NCBI RefSeq assembly: GCF_003574035.1
Contig: NZ_QWKY01000013.1
Span: 1-60,410, forward strand
DNA from: Meiothermus hypogaeus
GTDB lineage: Bacteria > Deinococcota > Deinococci > Deinococcales > Thermaceae
Length of the DNA: 60,410 bases
Reading direction: 5' to 3'
Every line of letters begins with the position of its first letter. Position 1 is the first letter of the stretch. The notes under the pieces are model-generated. The model did no database searches. It saw only the letters and a program-made list of their open reading frames with translations, and was not told the origin of the DNA. Shown piece after piece: positions 8,820-18,960 of the stretch. The translations under genes were made by a program, and so were the position numbers.

Positions 8820-10688
8820 ATGGCAAAAGCCGTAGGAATTGACTTAGGAACAACCAACAGCGTAATCGCCATCATGGAAGGCGGGACGCCCGTAGTGCTG
8901 GAGAACGCCGAAGGCGAGCGCACCACCCCCAGCGTGGTGGCGTACAAGGGCAGCGACCAGCTCGTAGGCCGGGTGGCGCGGCGGCAAGCCGTGCTGAACG
9001 CCGAGGGCACCGTATTCGAGATCAAGCGCTTCATCGGGCGTAGCTGGGACGAGGTGCAGGACGAGGTCAAACGCGTACCCTACAAGGTCGTCAAGGGCCC
9101 CGATGGCGGGGTGCGGGTAGATATCCAGGGCAAGCTCTACACCCCTGAGGAAATCTCGGCCATGGTGCTGCGCAAGCTGGTAGACGATGCCAGCAAGAAG
9201 CTGGGCGAAAAGATTACCAAGGCCGTCATTACCGTGCCGGCTTACTTCAACAACTCCCAGCGCGAGGCCACGGCCAACGCCGGGAAAATTGCGGGCCTCG
9301 AGGTCTTGCGCATCGTCAACGAGCCCACCGCCGCCGCGCTGGCGTATGGCCTGGACAAGAAGGGCCACGAGACCGTGCTGGTCTTCGACCTGGGTGGCGG
9401 CACCTTCGACGTGACGGTGCTCGAGATTGGCGAGGGGGTCTTCGAGGTGAAGGCCACCGCCGGCGATACCCACCTGGGCGGCTCCGACTTCGACCACGCC
9501 ATCGTGAACTGGCTGGCCGAGGAGTTCAAGAAAGAGTCTGGTGGCGTAGACTTGAAAGCCGACCGCCAGGCCCTGCAACGCCTGATCGAGGCCGCCGAAA
9601 AGGCCAAAATCGAGCTCTCGGCAGTCACCGAGACCACCATCAGCCTGCCCTTCATCGGTCTGGATCCGGTTTCCAAAACCCCCTTACACCTGGAGCGCAA
9701 GCTGACCCGGGCCAAGTTTGAAGAACTCATCCAGCCCCTCCTCAAGAAGATTCGGGGCCCCGTGGAGCAGGCCCTGCGCGATGCGGGTTTGAACGCCAGC
9801 CAGATTGATGAGGTGCTCCTGGTGGGGGGCTCGACCCGTGTCCCGGCGGTGCAGCAGATTGTGAAGGAAATGCTGGGCAAAGAACCCAACCGCAGCGTCA
9901 ACCCCGACGAGGTGGTGGCCCTGGGGGCGGCCGTGCAGGCCGGGGTGCTCACTGGCCATGTAGAAGACGTAGTGCTTCTGGACGTGACCCCGCTCTCGCT
10001 GGGGGTGGAGACCAAGGGTGGGGTTTGCACGGTCTTGATTCCGCGCAACACCACCGTACCCACCCGTAAGTCGGAGATCTTCACCACCGCCGAACACAAC
10101 CAGCCCTCGGTGGAGATTCATGTGCTGCAGGGCGAGCGCCCCATGGCCGCCGACAACAAGAGCCTGGGCCGCTTCCGTCTGGACGGTATCCCGCCCATGC
10201 CGGCGGGTATGCCTCAAATCGAAGTTACCTTCGACATTGACGCCAACGGCATCCTGCACGCCACGGCCAAGGAAAAGTCCACCGGTAAGGAAGCCTCCAT
10301 CACCATCCAGAACACCACCACCCTCTCCGAGCAGGAAATTGACCGCATGGTGAAGGAAGCCGAGGCCAACGCCGAGGCCGACCGCAAGCGCAAGGAACAC
10401 GCCGACCTCAAGAACAACCTCGACACCGCCCGCATCCAGGCCGAGCGGGTGATGACCGAAAAGGAAAGCACACCGGAAGCCAAGAGCCGGCTGGAAGCTG
10501 CTGTGAGCAAGGCCAAGAGCCTGGTCGATAGCGACGGCTCCGATGCCGATCTTCGCAGTGCGACCGAGGAGCTGCTGGCGGCCTTGCAAGCCTACGAACA
10601 GGGCGCTGCCGCCCCTAGCGCGCAAGCCTCGAGCAGCACCCCCAAGTCGGACGATGTGATTGATGCTGACTACAAGCCTGCGGACTGA
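8820..10688 (+). CDS. dnaK: Chaperone protein DnaK (Hsp70)
   Basis: A 622-residue Hsp70. The N-terminal ATPase begins [14 protein letters not shown] and carries [28 protein letters not shown] and [13 protein letters not shown]. The substrate-binding domain follows with [11 protein letters not shown] at its start, then the helical lid, and the protein ends in [12 protein letters not shown], close to the usual Hsp70 C-terminal acidic motif. The start at 8820 is chosen over an in-frame upstream start because GCGGAGG sits 8 nt before it and the family begins here. First gene of dnaK-grpE-dnaJ. Confidence 0.98.
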   Translation: MAKAVGIDLGTTNSVIAIMEGGTPVVLENAEGERTTPSVVAYKGSDQLVGRVARRQAVLNAEGTVFEIKRFIGRSWDEVQDEVKRVPYKVVKGPDGGVRVDIQGKLYTPEEISAMVLRKLVDDASKKLGEKITKAVITVPAYFNNSQREATANAGKIAGLEVLRIVNEPTAAALAYGLDKKGHETVLVFDLGGGTFDVTVLEIGEGVFEVKATAGDTHLGGSDFDHAIVNWLAEEFKKESGGVDLKADRQALQRLIEAAEKAKIELSAVTETTISLPFIGLDPVSKTPLHLERKLTRAKFEELIQPLLKKIRGPVEQALRDAGLNASQIDEVLLVGGSTRVPAVQQIVKEMLGKEPNRSVNPDEVVALGAAVQAGVLTGHVEDVVLLDVTPLSLGVETKGGVCTVLIPRNTTVPTRKSEIFTTAEHNQPSVEIHVLQGERPMAADNKSLGRFRLDGIPPMPAGMPQIEVTFDIDANGILHATAKEKSTGKEASITIQNTTTLSEQEIDRMVKEAEANAEADRKRKEHADLKNNLDTARIQAERVMTEKESTPEAKSRLEAAVSKAKSLVDSDGSDADLRSATEELLAALQAYEQGAAAPSAQASSSTPKSDDVIDADYKPAD

Positions 10689-10744
10689 ACGCGCTGGGTT
10701 GGGGGGCCCTGGCCCCTCAGCCTCTGGGTTATTTTGAGGTGTGT

Positions 10745-11314
10745 ATGGAGAATAAAGAAACCGTGGCCGAATCGCCTGCCCCGGAGGTATCGGAGGCGTC
10801 CAACGAACTGCCGGAGCTGGAGCGCTTGCGCGGCGAGGTGGAGTTTTTGAAGGCGGAGCTCGAGGCTTCCAAAAACAAGTTCCTGCGCCTCTACGCCGAC
10901 TTTGAAAACTACAAGAAGCGCATGGCACAAGAACTCGAAGCCGCCCAGCGCAACGGCAAATTCGATGCAGTGCGCTCGCTTTTGGGAACGCTGGACGACC
11001 TCGAGCGGGCCCTGGGTTTTGCCAGTGTTAAGCCCGAAGATCTGATCCCCGGTGTCAAGACCGTTCTGGAAAACTTTACCCGCAACCTGAAAAGCCTGGG
11101 GGTGGAGAGCGTGCCGGGTGTGGGAGCCGAGTTTGACCCTCGCTATCACGAGGCCATCGGTGCAGTCGAAGGCGAGGACGGCAAGGTAATGCACGTGTAC
11201 CAGCAGGGCTTCAGGTATGGCGACTTGCTGGTGCGGCCTGCACGGGTGGTGGTGGGAAACGGAGTAAAGGAGGCAGAGAGCAGCGAGCAAAGTGCAGAGA
11301 GCGAGAAGAACTAA
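10745..11314 (+). CDS. grpE: Nucleotide exchange factor GrpE
   Basis: A 189-residue GrpE that releases ADP from DnaK. The acidic N-terminus is followed by a long coiled coil (~20-75, ELERLRGEVEFLKAELEASK) and a C-terminal beta wing with the family signature in GAVEGEDGKVMHVYQQGFRYGDLLVRPARVVV. It has a GTG (10739) and an ATG (10745) start candidate; GAGGTG just upstream fits the ATG. It sits 56 bp after dnaK. The last ~12 residues are a charged Ser/Glu tail. Confidence 0.95.
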   Translation: MENKETVAESPAPEVSEASNELPELERLRGEVEFLKAELEASKNKFLRLYADFENYKKRMAQELEAAQRNGKFDAVRSLLGTLDDLERALGFASVKPEDLIPGVKTVLENFTRNLKSLGVESVPGVGAEFDPRYHEAIGAVEGEDGKVMHVYQQGFRYGDLLVRPARVVVGNGVKEAESSEQSAESEKN

Positions 11315-11350
11315 GGCCCTCTGTCCTCTTCGCTCGACTCTAAGCTTGCT

Positions 11351-12229
11351 ATGGCCTACAAGGATTACTACAAAATTCTCGGGGTCACTAAAAACGCCTC
11401 CGAAGACGAAATCAAGAAGGCGTTCAAGAAGCTGGCCCGCAAATACCACCCTGACGTGAGCAAAGAGCCCGGAGCTGAGGACAAGTTTAAGGAAATCAAC
11501 GAAGCCTACACGGTCTTGTCCGACCCGGAAAAGCGCAAGTTCTACGATACCTACGGTACAGCCGCCGGTAGCGGACACTGGCAAGGCCCCCCAACAGAAC
11601 AGGGCGGGTTTGGGGGCTTTAGCGGAAATGTGGGTGATTTTTCTGACTTCTTCCAGCAGCTTTTTGGTAACTTTGCCGGGCGTGGCGGCGGATTTGGCGA
11701 CTTGTTTGCAGAGGCCACCCGCCAAAGCCCGCGCCGGGTGGGAGGCGATCTGGAAGCCGAACTCCCCCTGGCCCTGGAGGAGGCCTACCGAGGCGGCGAA
11801 AAAACCATCTCCATAGGCCCCGAGCGTATTACCGTGCGCATTCCGCCGGGGGTGCGGGAAGGCCAGAAAATTCGCCTGGCCGGCAAGGGCCGCGCCGGGG
11901 GCGATCTGTACCTTCACATCAAACTGCAGTCCAGGCCCGAGATGCGCCTGGAAGGCGACGATATTTACACGTTCGTGGATGTGCCGGCCCCCATTGCAGT
12001 GGTAGGGGGTAAGGTGCGTGTACAGACCCTGGATGGCCCCGTCGAAATGACCATTCCTAAACGTACCCAGGCTGGGCGCAAGCTGCGCCTGGCGGGTAAG
12101 GGCTGGCCCCGCAAGGACAAGAGCCGGGGAGACCAGTACGCCGAAATCCGTATCACCATTCCGACCAGCCCAAGCCCCGAAGAAGAACGCTTGTATGCCC
12201 AACTAGCCGAATTGTTAAAGGTTCGGTAG
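11351..12229 (+). CDS. dnaJ: DnaJ-type co-chaperone without zinc-finger domain
   Basis: A 292-residue J-protein that stimulates DnaK ATPase. The J-domain occupies residues 1-70 with HPD (in [11 protein letters not shown]), then a Gly/Phe-rich linker (~80-125), then two client-binding beta domains (~130-290). The four CxxCxGxG zinc motifs of classical DnaJ are absent, as in the known Thermus DnaJ and in CbpA-type proteins. It lies 36 bp after grpE and is followed by a terminator-like hairpin. Confidence 0.95.
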   Translation: MAYKDYYKILGVTKNASEDEIKKAFKKLARKYHPDVSKEPGAEDKFKEINEAYTVLSDPEKRKFYDTYGTAAGSGHWQGPPTEQGGFGGFSGNVGDFSDFFQQLFGNFAGRGGGFGDLFAEATRQSPRRVGGDLEAELPLALEEAYRGGEKTISIGPERITVRIPPGVREGQKIRLAGKGRAGGDLYLHIKLQSRPEMRLEGDDIYTFVDVPAPIAVVGGKVRVQTLDGPVEMTIPKRTQAGRKLRLAGKGWPRKDKSRGDQYAEIRITIPTSPSPEEERLYAQLAELLKVR

Positions 12230-12250
12230 GTTGCGGCAATCAGCCGTCGA

Positions 12251-12280
12251 CCCTGCCCTGGAGGGCAGGGATTTGTTTAT
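12251..12280 (+). terminator. Terminator-like hairpin after dnaJ
   Basis: CCCTGCCCT (12251-12259) pairs with AGGGCAGGG (12262-12270) around a 2-nt loop, followed by the T-rich ATTTGTTTAT. It marks the end of dnaK-grpE-dnaJ. Confidence 0.6.
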
Positions 12281-12371
12281 AGCGGGTGGTATTGTGAGAT
12301 TCACATTTGTGCATGGAACAGGGCTTTGCACCGGGTAAAGCCACGAGACTGGGCTTGGGAGGTATAAAGCC

Positions 12372-13310
12372 ATGTCTCGTCAAGATCTGTTCCGCTATGT
12401 GGTAGAGGAGTTTGCCGAGGACTACCGGGAGGGGGAGCTCGAGCGCCGGGAGTTTTTGCGCCGCACGGTGCTGCTCGGGGGGGGTATCCCGGGCGCCAAA
12501 GCCCTGCTCACTTCCCTTGGAATTACCGGGGTGAGCCTGAGCGAGCTAGCCCAGGCCCAACAGGCCCCCGCCCAAACCCCTCAGGCTCAAGCTCAACCGC
12601 TGGTAAGCCCTACCGACCCAGCCATCCAGGTACGCGAGCTTGTTTACAAGGCCCGGGAGATAGATCAGATTGCTTACCTGGCCCGCCCTGCCGGTGGGGG
12701 TTCCCATCCAGGCGTGATTGTGATTCACGAGAATCGGGGGTTGCAGCCCCACATCCAGGATGTGGTCCGCAGGCTGGCCAAAGCCGGTTACATCGCGCTG
12801 GCCCCCGATCTGGTTTCCAAAATCGGTGGCACGGCCAAAATTACCGATGCTGCTCAAATTTCTGCCTACCTGGCCCAGGCTGGAGGGGATGAGCACATGG
12901 CCAACCTGCAAGAAGCCCTCAAGGTCTTAAAGGCCACCCAGGGGGTACAGACCGATAAACTCGGCGTGACTGGGTTTTGTTTTGGCGGAGGCTTAACCTG
13001 GCGCATGGCCACCGAGGTACCCGAACTTAAGGCCGCGGTGCCTTTCTATGGGCCCGCACCCGACCTGGCCAAAGTCCCCAACATCAAAGCCGCCGTGTTG
13101 GGCATCTATGGCGGCAACGATGCTCGCATCAACGCCGGAATTCCGGCCCTGGAAGCAGCCCTCAAGGCGGCCAACATCCGCTACCAGATCAAAATCTATG
13201 AAGGGGCCAACCACGCCTTCCACAACGATACCGGCCCCAACTACAAAAAGGATGCCGCCGAGGATGCCTGGAACCTGACCCTGAACTGGTTCAAGACCTA
13301 CCTGGTCTGA
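12372..13310 (+). CDS. Dienelactone hydrolase family protein with Tat-like N-terminus
   Basis: A 312-residue alpha/beta hydrolase. The nucleophile elbow is GFCFGG, with Cys as in dienelactone hydrolases; the Asp is in GGNDARI and the His in NHAFHND, completing the Cys-Asp-His triad. Residues 25-31 (RREFLRR) followed by a weakly hydrophobic stretch (32-60) and an Ala/Gln/Pro linker look like a twin-arginine export signal, which suggests a periplasmic or envelope location. True substrate unknown. GGAGGT about 10 nt upstream supports the ATG. Confidence 0.85.
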   Translation: MSRQDLFRYVVEEFAEDYREGELERREFLRRTVLLGGGIPGAKALLTSLGITGVSLSELAQAQQAPAQTPQAQAQPLVSPTDPAIQVRELVYKAREIDQIAYLARPAGGGSHPGVIVIHENRGLQPHIQDVVRRLAKAGYIALAPDLVSKIGGTAKITDAAQISAYLAQAGGDEHMANLQEALKVLKATQGVQTDKLGVTGFCFGGGLTWRMATEVPELKAAVPFYGPAPDLAKVPNIKAAVLGIYGGNDARINAGIPALEAALKAANIRYQIKIYEGANHAFHNDTGPNYKKDAAEDAWNLTLNWFKTYLV

Positions 13311-13389
13311 ATAGCGTATCCGTCCAACTTGTCTCCAGGCCGCATTGCGCTCGAGGAGTCCTGTGGCAACTTCGTGTAAGAATGGGCTC

Positions 13390-14361
13390 ATGCAATACCG
13401 AACTTTTGGACGCACAGGCTGGCAGGTCTCGGAGATTGGCTATGGCATGTGGGGTTTGGCCGGTTGGACGGGCTCCGACGAAGCCGAGGTGCGCCAGGCC
13501 CTCCAGCGGGCAGTAGACCTGGGGGTCAATTTCTTTGACACCGCCTGGGCCTACGGCAATGGCAAAAGCGAGGGGATGCTGGGCGATTTGGTGCGGGCCA
13601 ACCCCTACCAAAAGCTTTATACCGCCAGTAAAATCCCTGCCAAAAACTTCAAGTGGCCGGCCAGGGCCGAGTACACCCTGGACGAGTGCTACCCGCCCGA
13701 TCACATCCGCCACTACACCGAGTGGAGCCTGCAAAACCTGGGACTGCCTTCACTGGATTTGATGCAGTTCCATGTCTGGAACGACCATTGGGCGCTGGAT
13801 AAGCGCTGGCAGCGGGAAATCCAAAAGCTAAAGGAAGAAGGTCTGGTCAAAGCCTGGGGGATCAGCATCAACCGCTGGGAGCCCGCCAACGCCATTGCGG
13901 CGCTGCGGACGGGCCTGATTGACGCAGTACAGGTGATTTATAACCTCTTTGACCAGAACCCCGAGGACGAGCTTTTTCCGGTCTGCCGCGAACTTAATAT
14001 TGCGGTGATTGCCCGGGTGCCCTTCGACGAAGGTTCGTTGACCGGAACCCTGACCCAGGAGACCACCTTCCCGCCGGATGACTGGCGCAGCCGCTACTTC
14101 CATCCCTCTAACCTGTTGCCCACCCTCGAGCGCGTAGAAAAACTCAAGCTAGAGGTTCCGCCCGGCATGACCCTGCCCGAACTAGCCTTGCGCTTCATCC
14201 TGCAAAACCCGGATGTTTCCACGATTATTCCGGGAATGCGCAAGGTGCGGCACGTGGAGGCCAACGTGGCTTGTAGTGACGGAGCCCGCTTGCCCGAGGA
14301 GCTAATGGCCCGCCTGCGCACACACCGCTGGGTGCGGCATCCAACCCCGTACTCGGATTGA
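13390..14361 (+). CDS. Aldo/keto reductase family oxidoreductase
   Basis: A 323-residue TIM-barrel NADPH-dependent reductase. It starts MQYRTFGRTGWQVSEIGYGMW, has the catalytic Asp/Tyr region in FFDTAWAYGNGKSE, the conserved Lys in YTASKIP, a His in LMQFHVWND and a C-terminal cofactor site around STIIPGMRKVRHVEAN. The in-frame upstream start at 13345 is less likely because the family begins at the MQYR motif. Substrate unknown; a second, different AKR lies at 59121. Confidence 0.85.
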   Translation: MQYRTFGRTGWQVSEIGYGMWGLAGWTGSDEAEVRQALQRAVDLGVNFFDTAWAYGNGKSEGMLGDLVRANPYQKLYTASKIPAKNFKWPARAEYTLDECYPPDHIRHYTEWSLQNLGLPSLDLMQFHVWNDHWALDKRWQREIQKLKEEGLVKAWGISINRWEPANAIAALRTGLIDAVQVIYNLFDQNPEDELFPVCRELNIAVIARVPFDEGSLTGTLTQETTFPPDDWRSRYFHPSNLLPTLERVEKLKLEVPPGMTLPELALRFILQNPDVSTIIPGMRKVRHVEANVACSDGARLPEELMARLRTHRWVRHPTPYSD

Positions 14362-14551
14362 GCCGGAGTTCTATCTGATTTTTTTGCTGTTTTTGTCGTT
14401 GAAGAAAACGTGAATGCGTCTACGTATTTGACGTATCCAAGCTTGGGCCGAGCCTAGCACAGGGGTACTTGTGCTTCGAGTTTGCCGGCGGCAACGTCTG
14501 TACAGTGCGTGATGCTCTTTGGAGACCGCGGTGCTCCTTCAGTTAATCACT

Positions 14552-15736
14552 CTAACCCTGGTTGCGGGGTCGCTCCACTATGTTGGATAGCAACAAAGCC
14601 CCAATCCCAAATACGGCTGCCTGGGCAATCCAGCCCAGGGCGTAGTTGTTGCTGAAATCTACTAGCAAGCCAAACAGGGGGGGCGCGGAGGCGATGCCAA
14701 TCGAGGTAAAAATCAGGCCAAACCCTACCACACGGCCTTCCCAGCCAGGGGGAGAGAGTTCGGTCAAGAGTGAAAAATGCAGCCCTTGCCAGCCTAGGGC
14801 GGTGGCGCCGTACAGCACCACAATCAAGGCTTTGAGTAGCAGTGGCGTGCCAGATGGAAGCCAGGCCAGCACCAGCGCAAAGAGGCCGGCCAGCCCCACC
14901 ATCATCACCAACAAGGGTTTGCGCTGTCCGCCCATTTTGTCCGATAACCACGACCAGAACACCCGGCTAAACGCGCCGGCAAACTGGGCTGCGGTCAGGA
15001 GGACGGCTCCGGTGAGTTCGGGGACCCCATACCGCTCCTTGAGGAACAAAATCAGGTAGGTAATCATCACAAACTGCCCGGTGGGCAGGGTGACGCCCGC
15101 GATGCCCGCCAGCAGGATGTTGCGTTCGCGCAGCACCTGGGTGAGTGCAGGGTGGGCGCCCCTGGGCGGAGCTTTGGTGGGCAGGCTTTCGTAGTAGAGT
15201 CGAGCTGCAACCAGAGCTGCCACAACCGCCAGTAGAGCTGCCACCACTGAAGCCCAGCGCCAGTCGGCGAAATGGGCGACGGCGGGCAGGATGGCGGCGG
15301 CCAGCGCGCCCCCCAGGGGAACGGCCATCTGGCGTAACCCAATCACCAGCCCGCGCCGCTCCGGTGGAAACGATTGGGCGACCGCCTGTGCACCTGCCGG
15401 GGTGGCCGAGGCGACCACCAACCCAACTAGGAACAAAAGTGGAATGAACATCCACTGGGACCGGGCCAACACCGCAACAGCAACCGCCAGACCGGCCCCT
15501 ATCAGGGTTCCGACAATCATCACCGTGCGGCTGCCGAGCTTGTCGGTGAGCCAGCCCGAGGGCAGCGAGCCCAGCATGGTGCCGAGGTAGATAAAGGTAT
15601 TCAGCAGGCCCACAGCTGCCAGGGAAAGCCCCAGATCGGCACGGATGAAAGGGGCCAGGGTGGGGTAGGCCTGTCCGATGAGCGAAACCGCAGTTCCGGC
15701 GGTCATGGCGGCGGTGAGGACGGCCCAGGGTGACAT
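14552..15736 (-). CDS. Major facilitator superfamily transporter
   Basis: A 394-residue protein with twelve predicted TM helices. The A-motif between TM2 and TM3 is present as GWLTDKLGSRTVM, with a second copy-like WLSDKMGGQRKPL between TM8 and TM9. The substrate cannot be inferred. It converges with the aldo/keto reductase gene across a 190-bp spacer in which I see no clear element. Confidence 0.85.
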   Translation of the reverse strand: MSPWAVLTAAMTAGTAVSLIGQAYPTLAPFIRADLGLSLAAVGLLNTFIYLGTMLGSLPSGWLTDKLGSRTVMIVGTLIGAGLAVAVAVLARSQWMFIPLLFLVGLVVASATPAGAQAVAQSFPPERRGLVIGLRQMAVPLGGALAAAILPAVAHFADWRWASVVAALLAVVAALVAARLYYESLPTKAPPRGAHPALTQVLRERNILLAGIAGVTLPTGQFVMITYLILFLKERYGVPELTGAVLLTAAQFAGAFSRVFWSWLSDKMGGQRKPLLVMMVGLAGLFALVLAWLPSGTPLLLKALIVVLYGATALGWQGLHFSLLTELSPPGWEGRVVGFGLIFTSIGIASAPPLFGLLVDFSNNYALGWIAQAAVFGIGALLLSNIVERPRNQG

Positions 15737-15923
15737 GCGAGGCTCAGGCTACCTTATTTGCCGGTGAAGCGTAAAATGCTGTCCTCGCTGTTTCTCGGCC
15801 GACCTATGTTCGGTGGCCTGTATTTGTGTAGGCTGGCAGGCTTCGAGCTTTGCAACTGTTTTGATCGGCGGGTCAAGCCCCGTAAACCCTTTTGTGGTCT
15901 GACAGGCCGGTAAACTAAAGTGA

Positions 15924-16808
15924 ATGCGCGACCTCGATTCACAGGAAACCTATCTGGCCGACCGCCTGGGCCTGGCCTTCGATTTACGCGATTTGGTGGG
16001 CAGCGGGCCAGTTCCCCAGGTGCGCTATGCGCCGCCTTATGGGGTGGTGGGGTTTGGGGAGGGTTGGTGGGCAGCGCGGCTTGCACAAGACTTTGCCCAG
16101 GAGCTCACTGCCACAGGCACACAGTTTGTGCTCGAGGGCGGCTACGATTTCGGCGGCGCTGCCGGCGCGGGCCTCTATGCTTCGGTGAGCGGTGCTGAAA
16201 TTGTGCGCCTGGGTTTTAGGGAAAACGTCGAGGTGGAGGTGTTGGCCCATCCCCTCGCCAGCTATCGCTATCTACGTTTTTTGTTGCTGGCCACGGGTCA
16301 GCAAGCCGAGCTAGCCCGCGTAGACCAGGCATTGCTCCTGGAGCGTGAGCGCCTGCGCCCCGAGGTGGGCCTGAGCAAAAACCCGGCCAAGTTTCTGGCC
16401 TACTCCCTGCTGGAACGTACCCCCATGTGGGTGGTTCCCGAGCGTTATCCGGGCCTGAGCCAGGCCCTGCAACAAATCTTTAGCCGCATTGGTAAAAGCC
16501 TTTCGTTTACCCCTCCCCCCTCGGCGCTGGAGTTCTTTGTAACGGGCCTCGAGGCCCGCCACGAGCAGGGTGACCCCATCGCCGCCGTGCTGGTAGGCGA
16601 CGATGAGCGCAAGCGCTACGCCCAGGAAATTCTGGAAAACCGTGTAGACACCCTGATCGAACTCCCCGAGCCCGAAGCCGAAGGCACCCTGGCCAAAGCC
16701 CTGTGCTACTGGTACCGCGTGGCCTGGGCCAGCTACTATCTGGCCCTGCTGTATGGGGTGGAACCGGGGGACTGGGAGGTGCTGGACAATCTGAGACAGG
16801 CAACCTGA
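15924..16808 (+). CDS. SIS-domain protein, phosphoglucose/phosphomannose isomerase-like
   Basis: A 294-residue protein resembling the small bifunctional phosphoglucose/phosphomannose isomerases. The N-terminal part has a Gly-rich nucleotide-fold strand-turn (VVGFGEGWWAARLAQ). The C-terminal end WASYYLALLYGVEPGDWEVLDNL matches the end of that family, where the sugar-phosphate site is completed. The classical SIS Ser/Thr motifs are weak, so the catalytic assignment is uncertain. It stands alone between two MFS genes. Confidence 0.6.
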   Translation: MRDLDSQETYLADRLGLAFDLRDLVGSGPVPQVRYAPPYGVVGFGEGWWAARLAQDFAQELTATGTQFVLEGGYDFGGAAGAGLYASVSGAEIVRLGFRENVEVEVLAHPLASYRYLRFLLLATGQQAELARVDQALLLERERLRPEVGLSKNPAKFLAYSLLERTPMWVVPERYPGLSQALQQIFSRIGKSLSFTPPPSALEFFVTGLEARHEQGDPIAAVLVGDDERKRYAQEILENRVDTLIELPEPEAEGTLAKALCYWYRVAWASYYLALLYGVEPGDWEVLDNLRQAT

Positions 16809-17026
16809 AAACGGGCCGATAGCTTATGGTCGGCGGCTGATAGCCAAAAAAATAAGCAGCATGTTTGATGCACAGTGGTCAACGCCTATGCCGTCACACC
16901 TGTGCTGTCTCACGGTTTGATTGACTCTGGCCCTGAGCCCCGCTCGAGCGTATAAACCTCAGCCCTGAGCCAATTTTTGACCTGAGACCTGGGGCGTGCG
17001 ACCTGTGACAGTACACCAGGAGGTCT

Positions 17027-18235
17027 TTGATTCTCAGGTCGCTTTTCCTGACCCGCCAGTCAGCGTATGCTCTTGGGGTGCTGCCCTTTTTGCTCTCCTG
17101 GCTTCACGCCACCAACGACTTATTCGGTGCATTTCTGACCCCCCTGCTGCCCAAACTCCAGACGGCTTTTGGCGTGAGCTACGGGGCGGTTTCGCTTTTG
17201 GTGGCCTTGCAATCCCTCACCGGCAGCTTACTGCAACCCCTGGCCGGGCTGGTGGCTGACCGTTATGATCGCCGCGTTTTGGCTGCATTGGGGCCATTGT
17301 TAATGGCTTTGGGGGGTGGGCTGCTGGGGTTTTTCCCAAACCTCTGGGTGGCGGGGGTGGTGCTGGCTTTGTCGGGGCTGGGTTCGGCTTTGTTTCACTC
17401 GGCGGGGGCCGCCCTGGTAGGACAGTATGCCGACCCTGCCCGGCGCGGCTTCTGGATGAGCTTCTTTGGCACGGGGGGCTACGTGGGCATCTCGCTGGGA
17501 CCCATTGTGTCGCTCACCGCAGTAAACCAGGGGGGATTGCAAACCCTGGCCTGGCTCATTCCCCTGGCCCTGGTGCCTGCTTTTTTGCTGCTGCGCCAGG
17601 CACCCCCCACTCGACTGCAAACCAAACCCTCGAGCTTTAGTGACTTGCAGCGGGTGTTTCGCGGCCATGTGGCCCGTTTGTGGGCGGTCTCGACCCTCCG
17701 CAGCGTTGTGTTCATGAGCTTCTCGACCACCATCCCCTTCTGGTTTGCTCAGCGGGGTATCTCCGATGCTCAGGTGGCCCTGACGCTTTCTATCTACAGC
17801 ATTTCAGCCACCGTTGGCGCTTTTTTGGGTGGAACCTTGTCGGATCGGCTGGGGCGGCGCAACGTGCTGGTAAGCACCATGCTTTTTGCAATTCCCCTTT
17901 ACATCGCCTTGCTGGTGGTGCCCCCAGAAAACTGGTTTTACGTGGCCTTGCTGGCCGTTACGGGCGCCCTGATGAACGCGGGCGTGCCGGTGGCAGTCAC
18001 GATGGCCCAGGAGCATGAACCGCGCCAGATGGCTACGGTTTCGGGGCTTTTGATGGGCTTCACCTGGGGGTTTGCCGGGCTACTCTACGGGGCGGTGGGG
18101 CCCATCATTGAGCGCTTTGGGGTGCTGGAGAGCTTGAGCGTGCTGGGATTGTTGCTGATTCCGGCCCTGACCCTCTCGCTGGCGGTGCGCGAAGCCAGAC
18201 CCGACCTCGATAGAGCGGTGCGCGGGGGCTCGTAG
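17027..18235 (+). CDS. Major facilitator superfamily transporter
   Basis: A 402-residue, twelve-TM carrier. The A-motif GLVADRYDRRVLAALG follows TM2 and GTLSDRLGRRNVLVST follows TM8. It starts at a TTG supported by CAGGAGG 4 nt upstream, with no better in-frame start. The HATND motif in TM1 recalls fosmidomycin-resistance-type carriers, but the substrate is not determinable. Confidence 0.85.
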   Translation: MILRSLFLTRQSAYALGVLPFLLSWLHATNDLFGAFLTPLLPKLQTAFGVSYGAVSLLVALQSLTGSLLQPLAGLVADRYDRRVLAALGPLLMALGGGLLGFFPNLWVAGVVLALSGLGSALFHSAGAALVGQYADPARRGFWMSFFGTGGYVGISLGPIVSLTAVNQGGLQTLAWLIPLALVPAFLLLRQAPPTRLQTKPSSFSDLQRVFRGHVARLWAVSTLRSVVFMSFSTTIPFWFAQRGISDAQVALTLSIYSISATVGAFLGGTLSDRLGRRNVLVSTMLFAIPLYIALLVVPPENWFYVALLAVTGALMNAGVPVAVTMAQEHEPRQMATVSGLLMGFTWGFAGLLYGAVGPIIERFGVLESLSVLGLLLIPALTLSLAVREARPDLDRAVRGGS

Positions 18236-18383
18236 GCCACTATTTGGATTATGGGACGAACAGGGTAAAATACCCCTAACGTTCAGAGACGATAGGGCAG
18301 ATGTGGTTGTGGTTTTTTGCCCCGCTGAACCTGACCTGGGTTCTGTAACCCAGTCTGTATAGACAGCTTTTGGGAGGTGTGGG

Positions 18384-18821
18384 ATGACCAGCACGGTACG
18401 GCAATTGCTCCAGGCCAAGGGCAATATGGTGCACGCAATCCCAGCGGACGCCACGGTTTTTGAGGCGCTGGAGCGCATGGCTGCTTATGATGTGGGTGCC
18501 CTCATGGTGATGAACGGCAACCAACTGGTGGGCATCTTTTCGGAGCGCGATTACGCCCGCAAGATTGTCCTGATGGGCCGCATTTCCAAAGATACCCTGG
18601 TTGGCGAGGTCATGACCGACGACCTCATTACCGTTACCCCGGATGCCACCGTAGCCGATTGTATGAACCTGATGACCGGTAACCGGGTACGCCATCTACC
18701 GGTGATAGAGGACGGTAGGCTGATTGGCGTCATTTCCATTGGCGACGTGGTGAAAGCCATCATGACCCAGCAGGAGTTCATGATTGCCGAATTGGAAAGC
18801 TATATTACCGGCTCACGCTAG
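18384..18821 (+). CDS. CBS-domain-pair protein
   Basis: A 145-residue stand-alone Bateman module: CBS1 (~8-65; ends in GIFSERDYARKIVLMG) and CBS2 (~75-135; ends in LIGVISIGDVVKAIM). Such proteins bind adenosine nucleotides and regulate partners. A GGGAGG precedes the ATG. Followed by a spacer with a repeat; no obvious partner gene adjoins. Confidence 0.88.
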   Translation: MTSTVRQLLQAKGNMVHAIPADATVFEALERMAAYDVGALMVMNGNQLVGIFSERDYARKIVLMGRISKDTLVGEVMTDDLITVTPDATVADCMNLMTGNRVRHLPVIEDGRLIGVISIGDVVKAIMTQQEFMIAELESYITGSR

Positions 18822-18883
18822 AGCGATTCTCGGGAAGAAACCGGCAATCCCCACAGTGTAGAAAACAGCGCCAAACCCATTTT

Positions 18884-18940
18884 GGTTGCCAGGAAACCCG
18901 AAAACCAAGCACCCGTGGGCCGGGCTCGGCCTATGCCTGT
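18884..18940 (+). repeat. Short GC-rich intergenic repeat, copy 1
   Basis: This segment is nearly identical to 50432-50494: both share GGAAAC, CGAAA and CCAAGCACCCGTGGGCCGGG in the same order. The inner part is palindromic (GTGGGCCGGG and its complement); the palindrome is imperfect here and complete in copy 2. Confidence 0.75.
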
Positions 18941-18960
18941 AAGGTGACTGCCTCCGGTGC

